6,481 nt of DNA. Origin: Desulfobacterales bacterium (GTDB lineage Bacteria > Desulfobacterota > Desulfobacteria > Desulfobacterales > Desulfosalsimonadaceae). Below are positions 1 through 5,614 of the stretch, piece after piece. The position numbers were made by a program, and so were the translations under genes. The stretch lies in the NCBI GenBank assembly GCA_018224315.1, contig JAGTVF010000231.1, forward strand, positions 1-6,481, given 5' to 3'. The notes under the pieces are model-generated. The model was not told the origin of the DNA. It saw only the letters and a list, made by a program, of their open reading frames with translations, and did not search any database. Each line of letters opens with the position of its first letter. Positions within the stretch are counted from its first letter, which is position 1.

Positions 1-611
1 AAAATGGCGGTAATGCTGGGCACAATATAGGTCAGCAGAAACATCAGGATCAGGACGCCAACTATCAACATGAGAACAGGGTAGGCCATTGCTGACCGGA
101 CTCGGTTGGAAAGGGCCTGCTGGCGTTCGGTGATGTCGGCCAGCCGGTTTAACACCAGTTCCAGGGTGCCTGAGGACTCACCGGAGCGGACCATGTTGAT
201 ATAAATGGGGGAGAATGTCTCTGGATACTCAGACAAAGCCTCGGCAAAGCCGGATCCTTCTTCTATGGCGTCTTTTATTTGAGACAGCATCCGCTTTAAG
301 ACCCTGGAACGGGTTTGGGGAATCAGTGTGTAGATGGCCGATACCAGGGGGAAACCGGCCTGCAAAAGAGTGGCCAGCTGCCGGGTCATAATGGCCAGTT
401 CCCCGGGCCGGACCCGGGAGCCAAAAGCGGGCAGCAATTTTTCCAGAAAACCGGTCTGAGGCGATTGGCTGTCATGAACCTCCCGGATGGAGACCGGATA
501 GATCTGTGCGGCCCGCAGCTTCTGTCTGGCCGCAGACACGCTTTCAGCATCAATGATGTCAGAGACGCTTTTGCCTTTGGCATTTAAGGCGCTGTATTCA
601 AAAATGGGCAT
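1..611 (-). CDS. gspF: Type II secretion system inner-membrane protein GspF, N-terminal part (partial, runs off the left edge)
   Basis: Inner-membrane platform protein of the type II secretion system; in known systems it contacts the GspE ATPase and GspL and helps assemble the pseudopilus. The frame stays open from the ATG at 611 to base 1, giving 203 full codons of a family that is usually about 400 residues. The N-terminus MPIFEYSALNAKGK is typical of GspF rather than of pilus PilC. The first T2SSF domain covers about residues 70-193, with AGFPLVSAI (85-93), the conserved SGESSGTLELVLNRLAD (143-159) and AMAYPVL (174-180) leading into the first membrane segment (about 176-198). There is no clear Shine-Dalgarno before the ATG, and the upstream ATG near 639 is out of frame. 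It is the first gene of its transcription direction, with a promoter-like pair at 664-692, so gspE is not immediately upstream as it is in many gsp operons. A type IV pilus PilC homologue is the alternative, less likely. Confidence 0.88.
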   Translation of the reverse strand, partial: MPIFEYSALNAKGKSVSDIIDAESVSAARQKLRAAQIYPVSIREVHDSQSPQTGFLEKLLPAFGSRVRPGELAIMTRQLATLLQAGFPLVSAIYTLIPQTRSRVLKRMLSQIKDAIEEGSGFAEALSEYPETFSPIYINMVRSGESSGTLELVLNRLADITERQQALSNRVRSAMAYPVLMLIVGVLILMFLLTYIVPSITAI

Positions 612-663
612 GGCTGTTTTCGCTAATGATCCGTGTCATGACAGGAATTTATCTGTAGTATTT

Positions 664-692
664 AATTTACCAGCAAACCGCCGGGTTTTCAA
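664..692 (-). promoter_or_regulatory. Predicted sigma70-type promoter for gspF
   Basis: On the minus strand there is a -35-like TTGAAA (692-687), a 17-base spacer and a -10-like TAAATT (669-664). Initiation would fall near 657, giving a leader of about 46 nt before the gspF ATG at 611. The match to consensus is 5/6 and 4/6. It lies in an AT-rich gap between divergent genes, where a promoter is required. It is predicted from sequence only. Confidence 0.5.
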
Positions 693-729
693 TTGTTTAC
701 TGCGGCTTTAAATCGTCCACACATTGACG

Positions 730-748
730 GTTGACAAAACAGGTCAAC
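730..748. promoter_or_regulatory. Inverted repeat over the asd -35 box, possible operator
   Basis: GTTGAC (730-735) and GTCAAC (743-748) form a perfect 6-bp inverted repeat with a 7-base centre. The half-site centres are 13 bp apart. The left arm contains most of the predicted asd -35 hexamer, so a dimeric regulator bound here would block or alter asd transcription. Short arms like these can arise by chance, and no regulator is identified. Confidence 0.3.
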
Positions 749-758
749 GGCTTATAAG
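731..758 (+). promoter_or_regulatory. Predicted sigma70-type promoter for asd
   Basis: A perfect -35 TTGACA (731-736) is followed after 16 bases by TATAAG (753-758), a 5/6 match to the -10 consensus. The start of transcription would be near 765, leaving a leader of about 42 nt before the asd ATG at 807. That leader is too short for a lysine riboswitch, and none is visible. A further TTGACG at 724-729 is too far from the -10 to be used with it. Confidence 0.6.
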
Positions 759-793
759 TAAATACGGTTATCTTTTCAGATACCCTATGTTTA

Positions 794-799
794 AAGGAG
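794..799 (+). promoter_or_regulatory. Ribosome binding site that fixes the asd start
   Basis: AAGGAG at 794-799 is a strong Shine-Dalgarno. It lies 7 bases from the ATG at 807 but only 1 base from the in-frame ATG at 801. The spacing supports 807, which also gives a protein start ([11 protein letters not shown]) aligned with E. coli Asd. Confidence 0.8.
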
Positions 800-806
800 A
801 ATGCAT

Positions 807-1925
807 ATGTTAAAGGTTGCTTTTATCGGATGGCGGGGCATGGTGGGCTCTGTGCTCATGGACCGCATGCGGGCGGAAAACGGATTTGAGAACTTTGAAC
901 CCCTTTTTGCCTCCACCTCCCAGGCAGGCCAGGCCGGCCCGGAGATCGGGAAACCGGTTCCACCCCTGGCAGACGCGCATGACATCGACCTGCTGGCCGG
1001 CATGAACATTATTGTCACCTGTCAGGGCAGCGACTATACCCAGAAGGTTTACCCGGAACTGCGAAGCAAGGGCTGGAACGGCTACTGGATTGATGCGGCA
1101 TCGGCTCTTCGCATGGCCGATGACAGCATTATCGTGCTTGACCCGGTCAACAGAAACATCATTGACCAGGCCCTGGCCGACGGGGTGAAAAACTTTATCG
1201 GCGGCAACTGCACGGTCAGCCTCATGCTCATGGCCGCAGGCGGCCTGTTTGACAACAACCTGGTGGAATGGATGTCTTCCATGACCTACCAGGCGGCCTC
1301 CGGGTCAGGGGCCAAGAACATGCGGGAATTGGTTTCCCAGATGAAAATCATCGGTCAAAGTGCCGAAGACCTGATGGCCGATCCGGCCTCAGCCATCCTG
1401 GACATTGACCGGCGGGTGCTTGAGGCCATGTCGGGCAAAGATTTTCCTGTTGAGCATTTCGGAGTTCCCCTTGCCGGCAGCCTGATTCCCTGGATTGACA
1501 GTCCCATGGATTCGGGACAAACCAAGGAGGAATGGAAGGGCTTTGCCGAGACCAATAAGATTCTGCAGACCGGTTCTCCGATTCCCATAGACGGCATATG
1601 TGTTCGCATCGGCGCCATGCGCAGTCACAGCCAGGCCATTGCCGTAAAGCTCACCCGGGATGTGCCTGTTGATGAAATCACGGACATGATCGGCGCTGCC
1701 AACAATTGGGTGGAAACCGTGCCCAACACCAAGCACGACACCCTTGCGCGACTGACGCCTGCTGCCGTGTCCGGCACTCTGATCGTGCCGGTGGGCCGCA
1801 TCCGGAAAATGAACATGGGTCCCGAGTACCTGAGCTTTTTTACCGCGGGCGACCAGCTCCTTTGGGGGGCTGCCGAACCCATCCGCCGCATGCTCAATAT
1901 CGCACTGGAATACCTCGACGGATAA
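807..1925 (+). CDS. asd: Aspartate-semialdehyde dehydrogenase (E. coli-type)
   Basis: Cytoplasmic enzyme that reduces aspartyl phosphate to aspartate semialdehyde with NADPH, the branch point to lysine/diaminopimelate, threonine and methionine. The 372-residue product (E. coli Asd is 367) opens with the nucleotide-binding loop [13 protein letters not shown] (6-18). It carries the active-site cysteine in GGNCTVSLM (Cys135), Gln162 in YQAASG, Glu241 in EEWKG, Arg267 in CVRIG and the catalytic His274 in RSHSQ. These fall at the same numbers as in E. coli, so there is no net length change up to that point. The C-terminal [28 protein letters not shown] matches the family. The start at 807 is chosen over 801 because of the ribosome-binding-site spacing. 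The gene is alone on the plus strand, divergent from gspF and convergent with aroQ. The function is secure; the family subtype is the gamma-proteobacterial one rather than the shorter ~340-residue type. Confidence 0.97.
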   Translation: MLKVAFIGWRGMVGSVLMDRMRAENGFENFEPLFASTSQAGQAGPEIGKPVPPLADAHDIDLLAGMNIIVTCQGSDYTQKVYPELRSKGWNGYWIDAASALRMADDSIIVLDPVNRNIIDQALADGVKNFIGGNCTVSLMLMAAGGLFDNNLVEWMSSMTYQAASGSGAKNMRELVSQMKIIGQSAEDLMADPASAILDIDRRVLEAMSGKDFPVEHFGVPLAGSLIPWIDSPMDSGQTKEEWKGFAETNKILQTGSPIPIDGICVRIGAMRSHSQAIAVKLTRDVPVDEITDMIGAANNWVETVPNTKHDTLARLTPAAVSGTLIVPVGRIRKMNMGPEYLSFFTAGDQLLWGAAEPIRRMLNIALEYLDG

Positions 1926-1933
1926 AACCCGAC

Positions 1934-1957
1934 CGGGCCCGGTTCCGGCCGGGCCCG
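1934..1957. terminator. GC-rich hairpin between convergent asd and aroQ, likely shared terminator
   Basis: CGGGCCCGG (1934-1942) pairs perfectly with CCGGGCCCG (1949-1957) around a six-base loop, a 9-bp all-GC stem in a 43-bp convergent gap. On the plus strand it is followed by TAAAAAT, so there is no U-tract. On the minus strand a T4 run comes only after GTCGGG. It is therefore not a textbook intrinsic terminator in either direction, but its position between two stop codons makes a bidirectional terminator or transcript-end stabiliser the best reading. Confidence 0.55.
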
Positions 1958-1968
1958 TAAAAATCCTG

Positions 1969-2412
1969 TTATACCCGTATCATCTGAAGCGCTGCCTGCA
2001 GGGCCAGCAGATATCCGTGGTGGCCGAACCCGCAGATTTGCCCCGTGGCCACGTCCGTGATCATGGATCTGTGCCTGAAGGGCTCGCGTTTGTATATATT
2101 GGACAGGTGAATTTCAATGACCGGAATGTCGAGCATGGCAATGGCATCCCGGATGGCCACGCTGGTGTGCGTGTAGCCGGCCGGGTTGATGATCAGGGCG
2201 TCAAACGCGCCCCGGGCCTGCTGGACGGCATCCACAATCTGGCCCTCGTGATTGGACTGAAGGGTTTGCAGTCCTGCGTTGTGCGCCCGGGCGGCCTGCA
2301 CCAGGGCGGCATCAATATCGGCAAGGCTTTGGGTACCATAGGTTTCCGGCTCCCGGGTGCCGAGCATGTTTAAATTGGGGCCGTGAATCACCAGGATCTG
2401 TTTGGTTTCCAT
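1969..2412 (-). CDS. aroQ: 3-dehydroquinate dehydratase, type II
   Basis: Catalyses the third step of the shikimate pathway, anti-dehydration of 3-dehydroquinate to 3-dehydroshikimate, as a cytoplasmic dodecamer in known family members. The 147-residue length is standard. Visible signatures are the start VIHGPNLNMLGTREPETYGT (8-27) with Arg20 and the catalytic Tyr25, SNHEGQIVD (53-61), INPAGYTHTS with Asn76 and His82, VIEIHLSNI with Glu100 and His102, and REPFRHRS with Arg113. All expected active-site residues are present. The ATG at 2412 has AAGGA (2427-2423) 10 bases upstream. It follows the rpe stop by 29 nt in the same direction, so the two are probably co-transcribed, with aroQ last. Its transcript would end at the 1934-1957 hairpin. 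Confidence 0.97.
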   Translation of the reverse strand: METKQILVIHGPNLNMLGTREPETYGTQSLADIDAALVQAARAHNAGLQTLQSNHEGQIVDAVQQARGAFDALIINPAGYTHTSVAIRDAIAMLDIPVIEIHLSNIYKREPFRHRSMITDVATGQICGFGHHGYLLALQAALQMIRV

Positions 2413-2441
2413 CTGGCCTGATTCCTTTTGCTTCGGGTTTT

Positions 2442-3137
2442 TCAGTCTTCTCTGACCTCTTGGTACCGGGGGGCTGCAGCTTCTGCAGCAGCGGCTTTCA
2501 TGCCGGAAATGGTTTGGCTGTAATCCGGGCTTTTAAAAATGGCAGAGCCGGCAACAAATACGTCCGTGCCGGCAGCTGCAATTTTTCCGATGGTCTGGGC
2601 ATTAACCCCGCCGTCGACCTGTATCAGGGTGGAAAGCCCATGGCGGACAATGGTCTGTCTGAGCGCCAGGATTTTATCCAGTGAAGCGTCTATAAAGGAC
2701 TGGCCCCCAAAGCCGGGATTGACGCTCATTAAAAGCACAAAATGGAGCCGGTCAAGGATCCAGTCCAGACAGCTCAAAGGGGTGGCCGGGTTGAGCACCA
2801 CCCCGGGACGGCATCCGCTGCTTTCGATTAACTCCACGGTGCGGTGCAGGTGCGGGCAGGTTTCAGCATGCACGGATATCAGGTCTGCGCCGGCGTGGGC
2901 AAACTCGCCGATGAATTCGTCCGGATTGTCAATCATCAGGTGCACATCCAGGGGCAGGGCGGTTGCTTTCCGGGCGGCTTCCACCACCATGGGGCCCAGG
3001 GTGATGTTGGGAACAAAGTGGCCGTCCATGACATCCACGTGGATCCAGTCGGCACCGGCCTGCTCCACGGCCATGATTTCCTGTCCGAGCCTGGAAAAAT
3101 CAGCAGAAAGAATCGAGGGGGCAATAATCGGGTTCAT
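2442..3137 (-). CDS. rpe: Ribulose-phosphate 3-epimerase
   Basis: Interconverts ribulose 5-phosphate and xylulose 5-phosphate in the pentose phosphate pathway; a cytoplasmic metal-dependent TIM barrel. The 231-residue product begins [18 protein letters not shown], the usual family start. It contains [14 protein letters not shown] (31-44) with metal ligands His33 and Asp35, DVHLMI with His66, [10 protein letters not shown] (137-146) and QVDGGV with Asp175; Asp35 and Asp175 are the acid/base pair. The open frame extends ten codons upstream to 3167, but the ATG at 3137 has GGAG (3149-3146) 8 bases away and gives the family N-terminus. The C-terminal tail from about 214 is alanine-rich. It lies 153 nt downstream of the PASTA gene behind repeat-rich DNA, so it may have its own promoter, and it is followed closely by aroQ. 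Confidence 0.97.
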   Translation of the reverse strand: MNPIIAPSILSADFSRLGQEIMAVEQAGADWIHVDVMDGHFVPNITLGPMVVEAARKATALPLDVHLMIDNPDEFIGEFAHAGADLISVHAETCPHLHRTVELIESSGCRPGVVLNPATPLSCLDWILDRLHFVLLMSVNPGFGGQSFIDASLDKILALRQTIVRHGLSTLIQVDGGVNAQTIGKIAAAGTDVFVAGSAIFKSPDYSQTISGMKAAAAEAAAPRYQEVRED

Positions 3138-3145
3138 CTGTAATT

Positions 3146-3149
3146 CTCC
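3146..3149 (-). promoter_or_regulatory. Ribosome binding site that fixes the rpe start
   Basis: The minus strand reads GGAG at 3149-3146, 8 bases before the ATG at 3137. The longer alternative start at 3167 would translate through this site and add [10 protein letters not shown], which is not part of the family N-terminus. Confidence 0.75.
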
Positions 3150-3160
3150 ATAGGGTTTTT

Positions 3161-3185
3161 GCCGCATTCCAATTTTGTTGGCGGC
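3161..3185 (-). other. Imperfect hairpin in the rpe leader
   Basis: On the minus strand GCCG (3185-3182) pairs with CGGC (3164-3161), continuing inward as CCAA with TTGG around a CAAAA loop, with a four-base bulge (AATG) on the 3' side. It ends 11 bases before the rpe Shine-Dalgarno and is followed by A5. It could affect rpe translation or transcript stability. There is no U-run, so it is not a terminator for minus-strand transcripts. Confidence 0.35.
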
Positions 3186-3191
3186 GCATCA

Positions 3192-3207
3192 GTAAAAAGC
3201 TTTTTAC
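3192..3207. repeat. Perfect 16-bp palindrome upstream of rpe
   Basis: GTAAAAAGCTTTTTAC is a perfect palindrome with no central spacer, about 55 bases upstream of the rpe ATG. As DNA it resembles a dimeric protein-binding site; as RNA it would need to open its centre to form a loop. Its arms (GTAAAAA / TTTTTAC) recur in the hairpin at 3262-3287. Confidence 0.6.
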
Positions 3208-3229
3208 CGCGTTTTATGTTATTGGTTTT

Positions 3230-3261
3230 ACTTAACACTTAATCCCTTAAAACTTAACACT
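3230..3261. repeat. Direct repeat ACTTAACACT, two copies, in the rpe upstream region
   Basis: ACTTAACACT occurs at 3230-3239 and again at 3252-3261, exactly 22 bp apart, about two turns of the helix. The intervening bases include another CTTAA. The repeat lies roughly 95-125 bp upstream of the rpe ATG, where a promoter for rpe-aroQ would be expected. Read on the minus strand, AGTGTTAAGT copies lie before a poor -10-like TAACAT (3221-3216). No strong -35/-10 pair is present, which would fit an activator-dependent promoter, but that is inference. Confidence 0.45.
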
Positions 3262-3287
3262 GCCTGTAAAAAAGACTTTTTACAGGC
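3262..3287 (-). terminator. Hairpin directly after the PASTA gene stop, possible terminator
   Basis: GCCTGTAAAAA (3262-3272) and TTTTTACAGGC (3277-3287) form a perfect 11-bp stem with a four-base loop. On the minus strand it begins three bases after the tandem in-frame stops TGA TAA that end the PASTA gene. The U-rich stretch is inside the 3' arm instead of after it, and the bases that follow (AGTGTTAAGTTTTAAG) are only moderately U-rich. It may attenuate rather than fully end transcription into rpe-aroQ. Confidence 0.5.
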
Positions 3288-3290
3288 TTA

Positions 3291-4247
3291 TCAGTTGTAA
3301 ATCTGCGACTCAACAAGTTTGCCGTTTACATACAGAAAAACCGCCGCTTGTGTATGCTCCGGAACAATGGCCCAGATCACAGCCCCGGGATCCATAAGGC
3401 CATCCTGCAGCACCATATGGGCGCCAAACCCGCTCATCTCCAATCTCACCCGCTGCTTTAAAAAACCCGGTGCCAGACGATGGGAAAAAAGCGGCTTTTT
3501 TTCATCCCGGCCGGTTTGCCGGCTTCCGGGCCGGCGGTTGATGATCAGGCGAACCGGAGCGCCGGCCTCAACCCGGTACCCGGGCGGCGGGGCCTGGCCC
3601 GTGACCGTGTTTTCCGGTTTTGAGGGGTCATGGACGGATTTGAGTTCTTCAAGGCTGATTTGATGGCCTTCAATGGAAAGCATGGCTTCATCGAGAAATT
3701 GACCGCGCAGATCCGGCATCATGTAGGCCTTTGGCCGGGGACCGGCACTAACCAGCAGGTTCACCGAACTGCTGCGCCGCACCCCGTCTTCCGGGGCCGG
3801 ATGCTGGGCCATAATCCGGCGGCGCGGGGCATTTGCATCATAGACACGGGTCACCGTGCCGGCCGTCAGGCCCTTTTGCTCAAGGGTCATCCGGGCCTGC
3901 TCCAGTTCCTGGTTTTTTACATCCGGCACGGTAACCGTGGAAGGCCCTCTGGAGATCACCAGGGAAACCTCTCGGTTGACCTTGATGCTCCGGCCCGGGG
4001 CTGGCTTCTGGTCGATTACGTGATGTTCGGGCACTTCCGTGCTGTATTGCTTTGCCCCCACCCGGGTATTTAATTCCAGGGCGGAAAGGGTTTCCAGCGC
4101 AGCAACCGCGTTTTTGCCGGTCAGATCCGGGACCAGTACTGTATCTTCGCTTTGAATAAAAAAAGAAAGGGTAAAATAGGTGCTTAAACCGGCCACAGCG
4201 CAAAAAACAAAGATCAATACCAGGTATTTGAAAATCGATCGGATCAT
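3291..4247 (-). CDS. Membrane-anchored PASTA-domain protein (no kinase domain)
   Basis: Product of 318 residues with a short N-terminus (MIRSIFKY), one membrane segment (about 8-30) and a predicted periplasmic part. Three PASTA repeats follow: about 37-101 (VLVPDLTGKNAVAALETL ... ISRGP), 105-170 (VTVPDVKNQELEQARMTL ... VSAGP) and 176-238 (MMPDLRGQFLDEAML ... INRRP). A basic, flexible linker (239-252) leads to a C-terminal region of about 65 residues that I cannot assign, ending FLYVNGKLVESQIYN. PASTA domains in Ser/Thr kinases and penicillin-binding proteins bind muropeptides or beta-lactams; here neither kinase nor transpeptidase domain is present, so a peptidoglycan-sensing or scaffolding role is inferred. 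The ATG at 4247 overlaps the rsmB stop (ATGA), which decides the start; the upstream ATG at 4316 would add 23 residues before the membrane segment. The gene ends in TGA TAA. Confidence 0.87.
   Translation of the reverse strand: MIRSIFKYLVLIFVFCAVAGLSTYFTLSFFIQSEDTVLVPDLTGKNAVAALETLSALELNTRVGAKQYSTEVPEHHVIDQKPAPGRSIKVNREVSLVISRGPSTVTVPDVKNQELEQARMTLEQKGLTAGTVTRVYDANAPRRRIMAQHPAPEDGVRRSSSVNLLVSAGPRPKAYMMPDLRGQFLDEAMLSIEGHQISLEELKSVHDPSKPENTVTGQAPPPGYRVEAGAPVRLIINRRPGSRQTGRDEKKPLFSHRLAPGFLKQRVRLEMSGFGAHMVLQDGLMDPGAVIWAIVPEHTQAAVFLYVNGKLVESQIYN
3495..3501 (-). other. In-frame A AAA AAG heptamer, possible -1 frameshift site
   Basis: The minus strand reads GA[A AAA AAG] across codons for Glu-Lys-Lys (about residues 249-251) of the PASTA protein, in the phase of the X XXY YYZ slippery motif used in E. 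coli dnaX. It is followed at once by CCGC, which can pair with a GCGG about 35 bases further on, and the run itself sits in a local inverted repeat with CTTTTTT. The -1 frame then stays open for more than 50 codons and stops at a TGA just before the normal stop. Lys-Lys codons make this motif by chance fairly often, and no strong compact stem is visible, so use is unproven. Confidence 0.2.
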
Positions 4248-5614
4248 GAGCAAACCCTTAGCCTTGCTATAAAAAACCCGTCTGTTGCATGCCGATGCGG
4301 CAGCAGGGCGAGACACCCGCGGTCATCTGCCAGATCCGCCAGTTCAGGAAAAAGTGCACCCATGTCCTGAAGTTCAAACCCGGGTGTTGTTTCCAGAAAA
4401 GCCGAAACCACCCCGTGCGTTTCTTCCGGCTCCATGCTGCAGACCGCGTATATCATCACACCACCAGAAGGCTTTAGCAGATCTGCGGCATGGCTTAGAA
4501 TCTCAAGCTGTTTTCGGGCATGGCCCTGAAAGTCCTTCTGCCGGGCCGTCCATTTTATATCCGGATTCCTGCGAATTACCCCGAGCCCGGAACAGGGGGC
4601 ATCGACCAGGATGCGGTCAAATGTTCCCAATTTGTCCGCATCCAGGGGCTGGCAGAAATCATGGCGGCATGTTTCCACATTTTCGGCTCCAAGCCGCTTC
4701 ATTTCCAGGGACAGCTCCCGGAGTTTTTCCATGTCCGAGTCCATGCCCAGAATCCGGCCGCGGTTTTTCATTAGCTGGGCAATGTGGCCGGTTTTCCCCC
4801 CGAGCCCTGCGCAGGCGTCGAGCACGTCCTGTCCCGGCCGGCAGTCCAGCACATGGGCAGCAAGCTGTGCGGCTTCATCCTGAACCTGGAAGTATCCTTC
4901 TTCAAAGCCGGGCAATTCGTTGACCGGCACATGCGGACCCCAGAGGCAAATGCCGTCTGGCGCATATTTTGTTTCACAAATTGTTTTTCCGGCTTCCGCG
5001 CAAACCAGTTTTCCCATCAAGGCATCCCGGCTGATCTGCAAGGTATTGGCCCGCAGGGTCAGCGGCGGGATCTGGTTGTTATAACCGCACAACAGACGGG
5101 TTTCATCCATGCCCAGTCGGTTCTTCCACCGGCGAACCATCCACTCGGGAAAAGACTGGCTAACGGCCAAAGCCTGCACCGGGTCGCGGGCCGGATCCGG
5201 TTCTGAAAAACCGGTTTTCTGCCGGGCGGCATTTCGCAGCAGGGCGTTGACAAACCCGGCCAGTTTCGGCGATCCGTATTTTTTGGCCAGGTTCACGGCC
5301 GTGTTGACCGCCGCTGAATCCGGGATCCGGGACATAAACACCATTTGAAACAAACCGATGCGCAAAATATTGCGCATGTCCGGGCGGATTTTGTTTAACG
5401 GCCGGTTTGCCAGCCCGGCAATGTGCCAGTCCAGCTTTGCCCGCCAGCGAAGCACCCCGTAAACAAGGGCAAAGGCAAGGGCCCGGTCCCGCCGGTCCAT
5501 CCCCGGCGCAATTTTTTCAAACTCCTGGTCAATGAGCCGGTCCAGGGTTGTGCGGCTGGTTTCCAGTTCGCTTAAAATCCGGAAAGCAAGCTCCCGGGCA
5601 TCGCCTGAAATCAT
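4244..5614 (-). CDS. rsmB: 16S rRNA (cytosine-967-C5)-methyltransferase RsmB
   Basis: SAM-dependent enzyme that methylates C5 of a cytosine in 16S rRNA (C967 in E. coli). The 456-residue protein has the family layout: an N-terminal NusB-like RNA-binding domain (about 1-135; RDRALAFALVYGVLRWR at 42-58, then VNTAVNLAKKYGSPKLAGFVNALLRN at 103-128), a linker, and a Rossmann-type catalytic domain from about 230. Motif I is DACAGLGGKT (266-275), where E. coli has DLCAAPGGKT. Motif IV is DAPCSGLGVIRRNPDIKW (338-355) with Cys341, and motif VI is YAVCSMEPEE (389-398) with the nucleophile Cys392. The C-terminus ends with the common DGFFIARL. Both catalytic cysteines are present. The start at 5614 overlaps the fmt stop and the stop at 4246 overlaps the next ATG, both as ATGA, which points to translational coupling. 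No DUF116 gene lies between it and fmt. Confidence 0.96.
   Translation of the reverse strand: MISGDARELAFRILSELETSRTTLDRLIDQEFEKIAPGMDRRDRALAFALVYGVLRWRAKLDWHIAGLANRPLNKIRPDMRNILRIGLFQMVFMSRIPDSAAVNTAVNLAKKYGSPKLAGFVNALLRNAARQKTGFSEPDPARDPVQALAVSQSFPEWMVRRWKNRLGMDETRLLCGYNNQIPPLTLRANTLQISRDALMGKLVCAEAGKTICETKYAPDGICLWGPHVPVNELPGFEEGYFQVQDEAAQLAAHVLDCRPGQDVLDACAGLGGKTGHIAQLMKNRGRILGMDSDMEKLRELSLEMKRLGAENVETCRHDFCQPLDADKLGTFDRILVDAPCSGLGVIRRNPDIKWTARQKDFQGHARKQLEILSHAADLLKPSGGVMIYAVCSMEPEETHGVVSAFLETTPGFELQDMGALFPELADLADDRGCLALLPHRHATDGFFIARLRVCS

Noticed and set aside
315..587. 90-codon open frame on the plus strand
   Set aside because: Antisense to gspF, whose own frame is open through the whole stretch and matches the family.
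801..806. Upstream in-frame ATG for asd
   Set aside because: Only one base separates it from the Shine-Dalgarno; the ATG at 807 has proper spacing and the family N-terminus.
759..806. Lysine riboswitch or leader peptide upstream of asd
   Set aside because: The leader from the predicted transcription start is only about 42 nt, far too short for a lysine riboswitch, and no short reading frame with lysine codons is seen.
2539..3153. 204-codon open frame on the plus strand
   Set aside because: It lies antisense over rpe, whose protein is unmistakable. The translation is low-complexity, rich in Ser, Arg and Pro, with no recognisable motif, as expected for a shadow frame in GC-rich DNA.
4248..4316. 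Longer N-terminus for the PASTA protein
   Set aside because: It would add a 23-residue tail before the membrane segment and lie inside rsmB. The ATGA overlap at 4247-4244 repeats the arrangement seen at fmt/rsmB and is preferred.
4285..4923. 212-codon open frame on the plus strand
   Set aside because: Antisense to the rsmB catalytic domain; the product is rich in Pro, Arg and Cys and matches nothing known to me.
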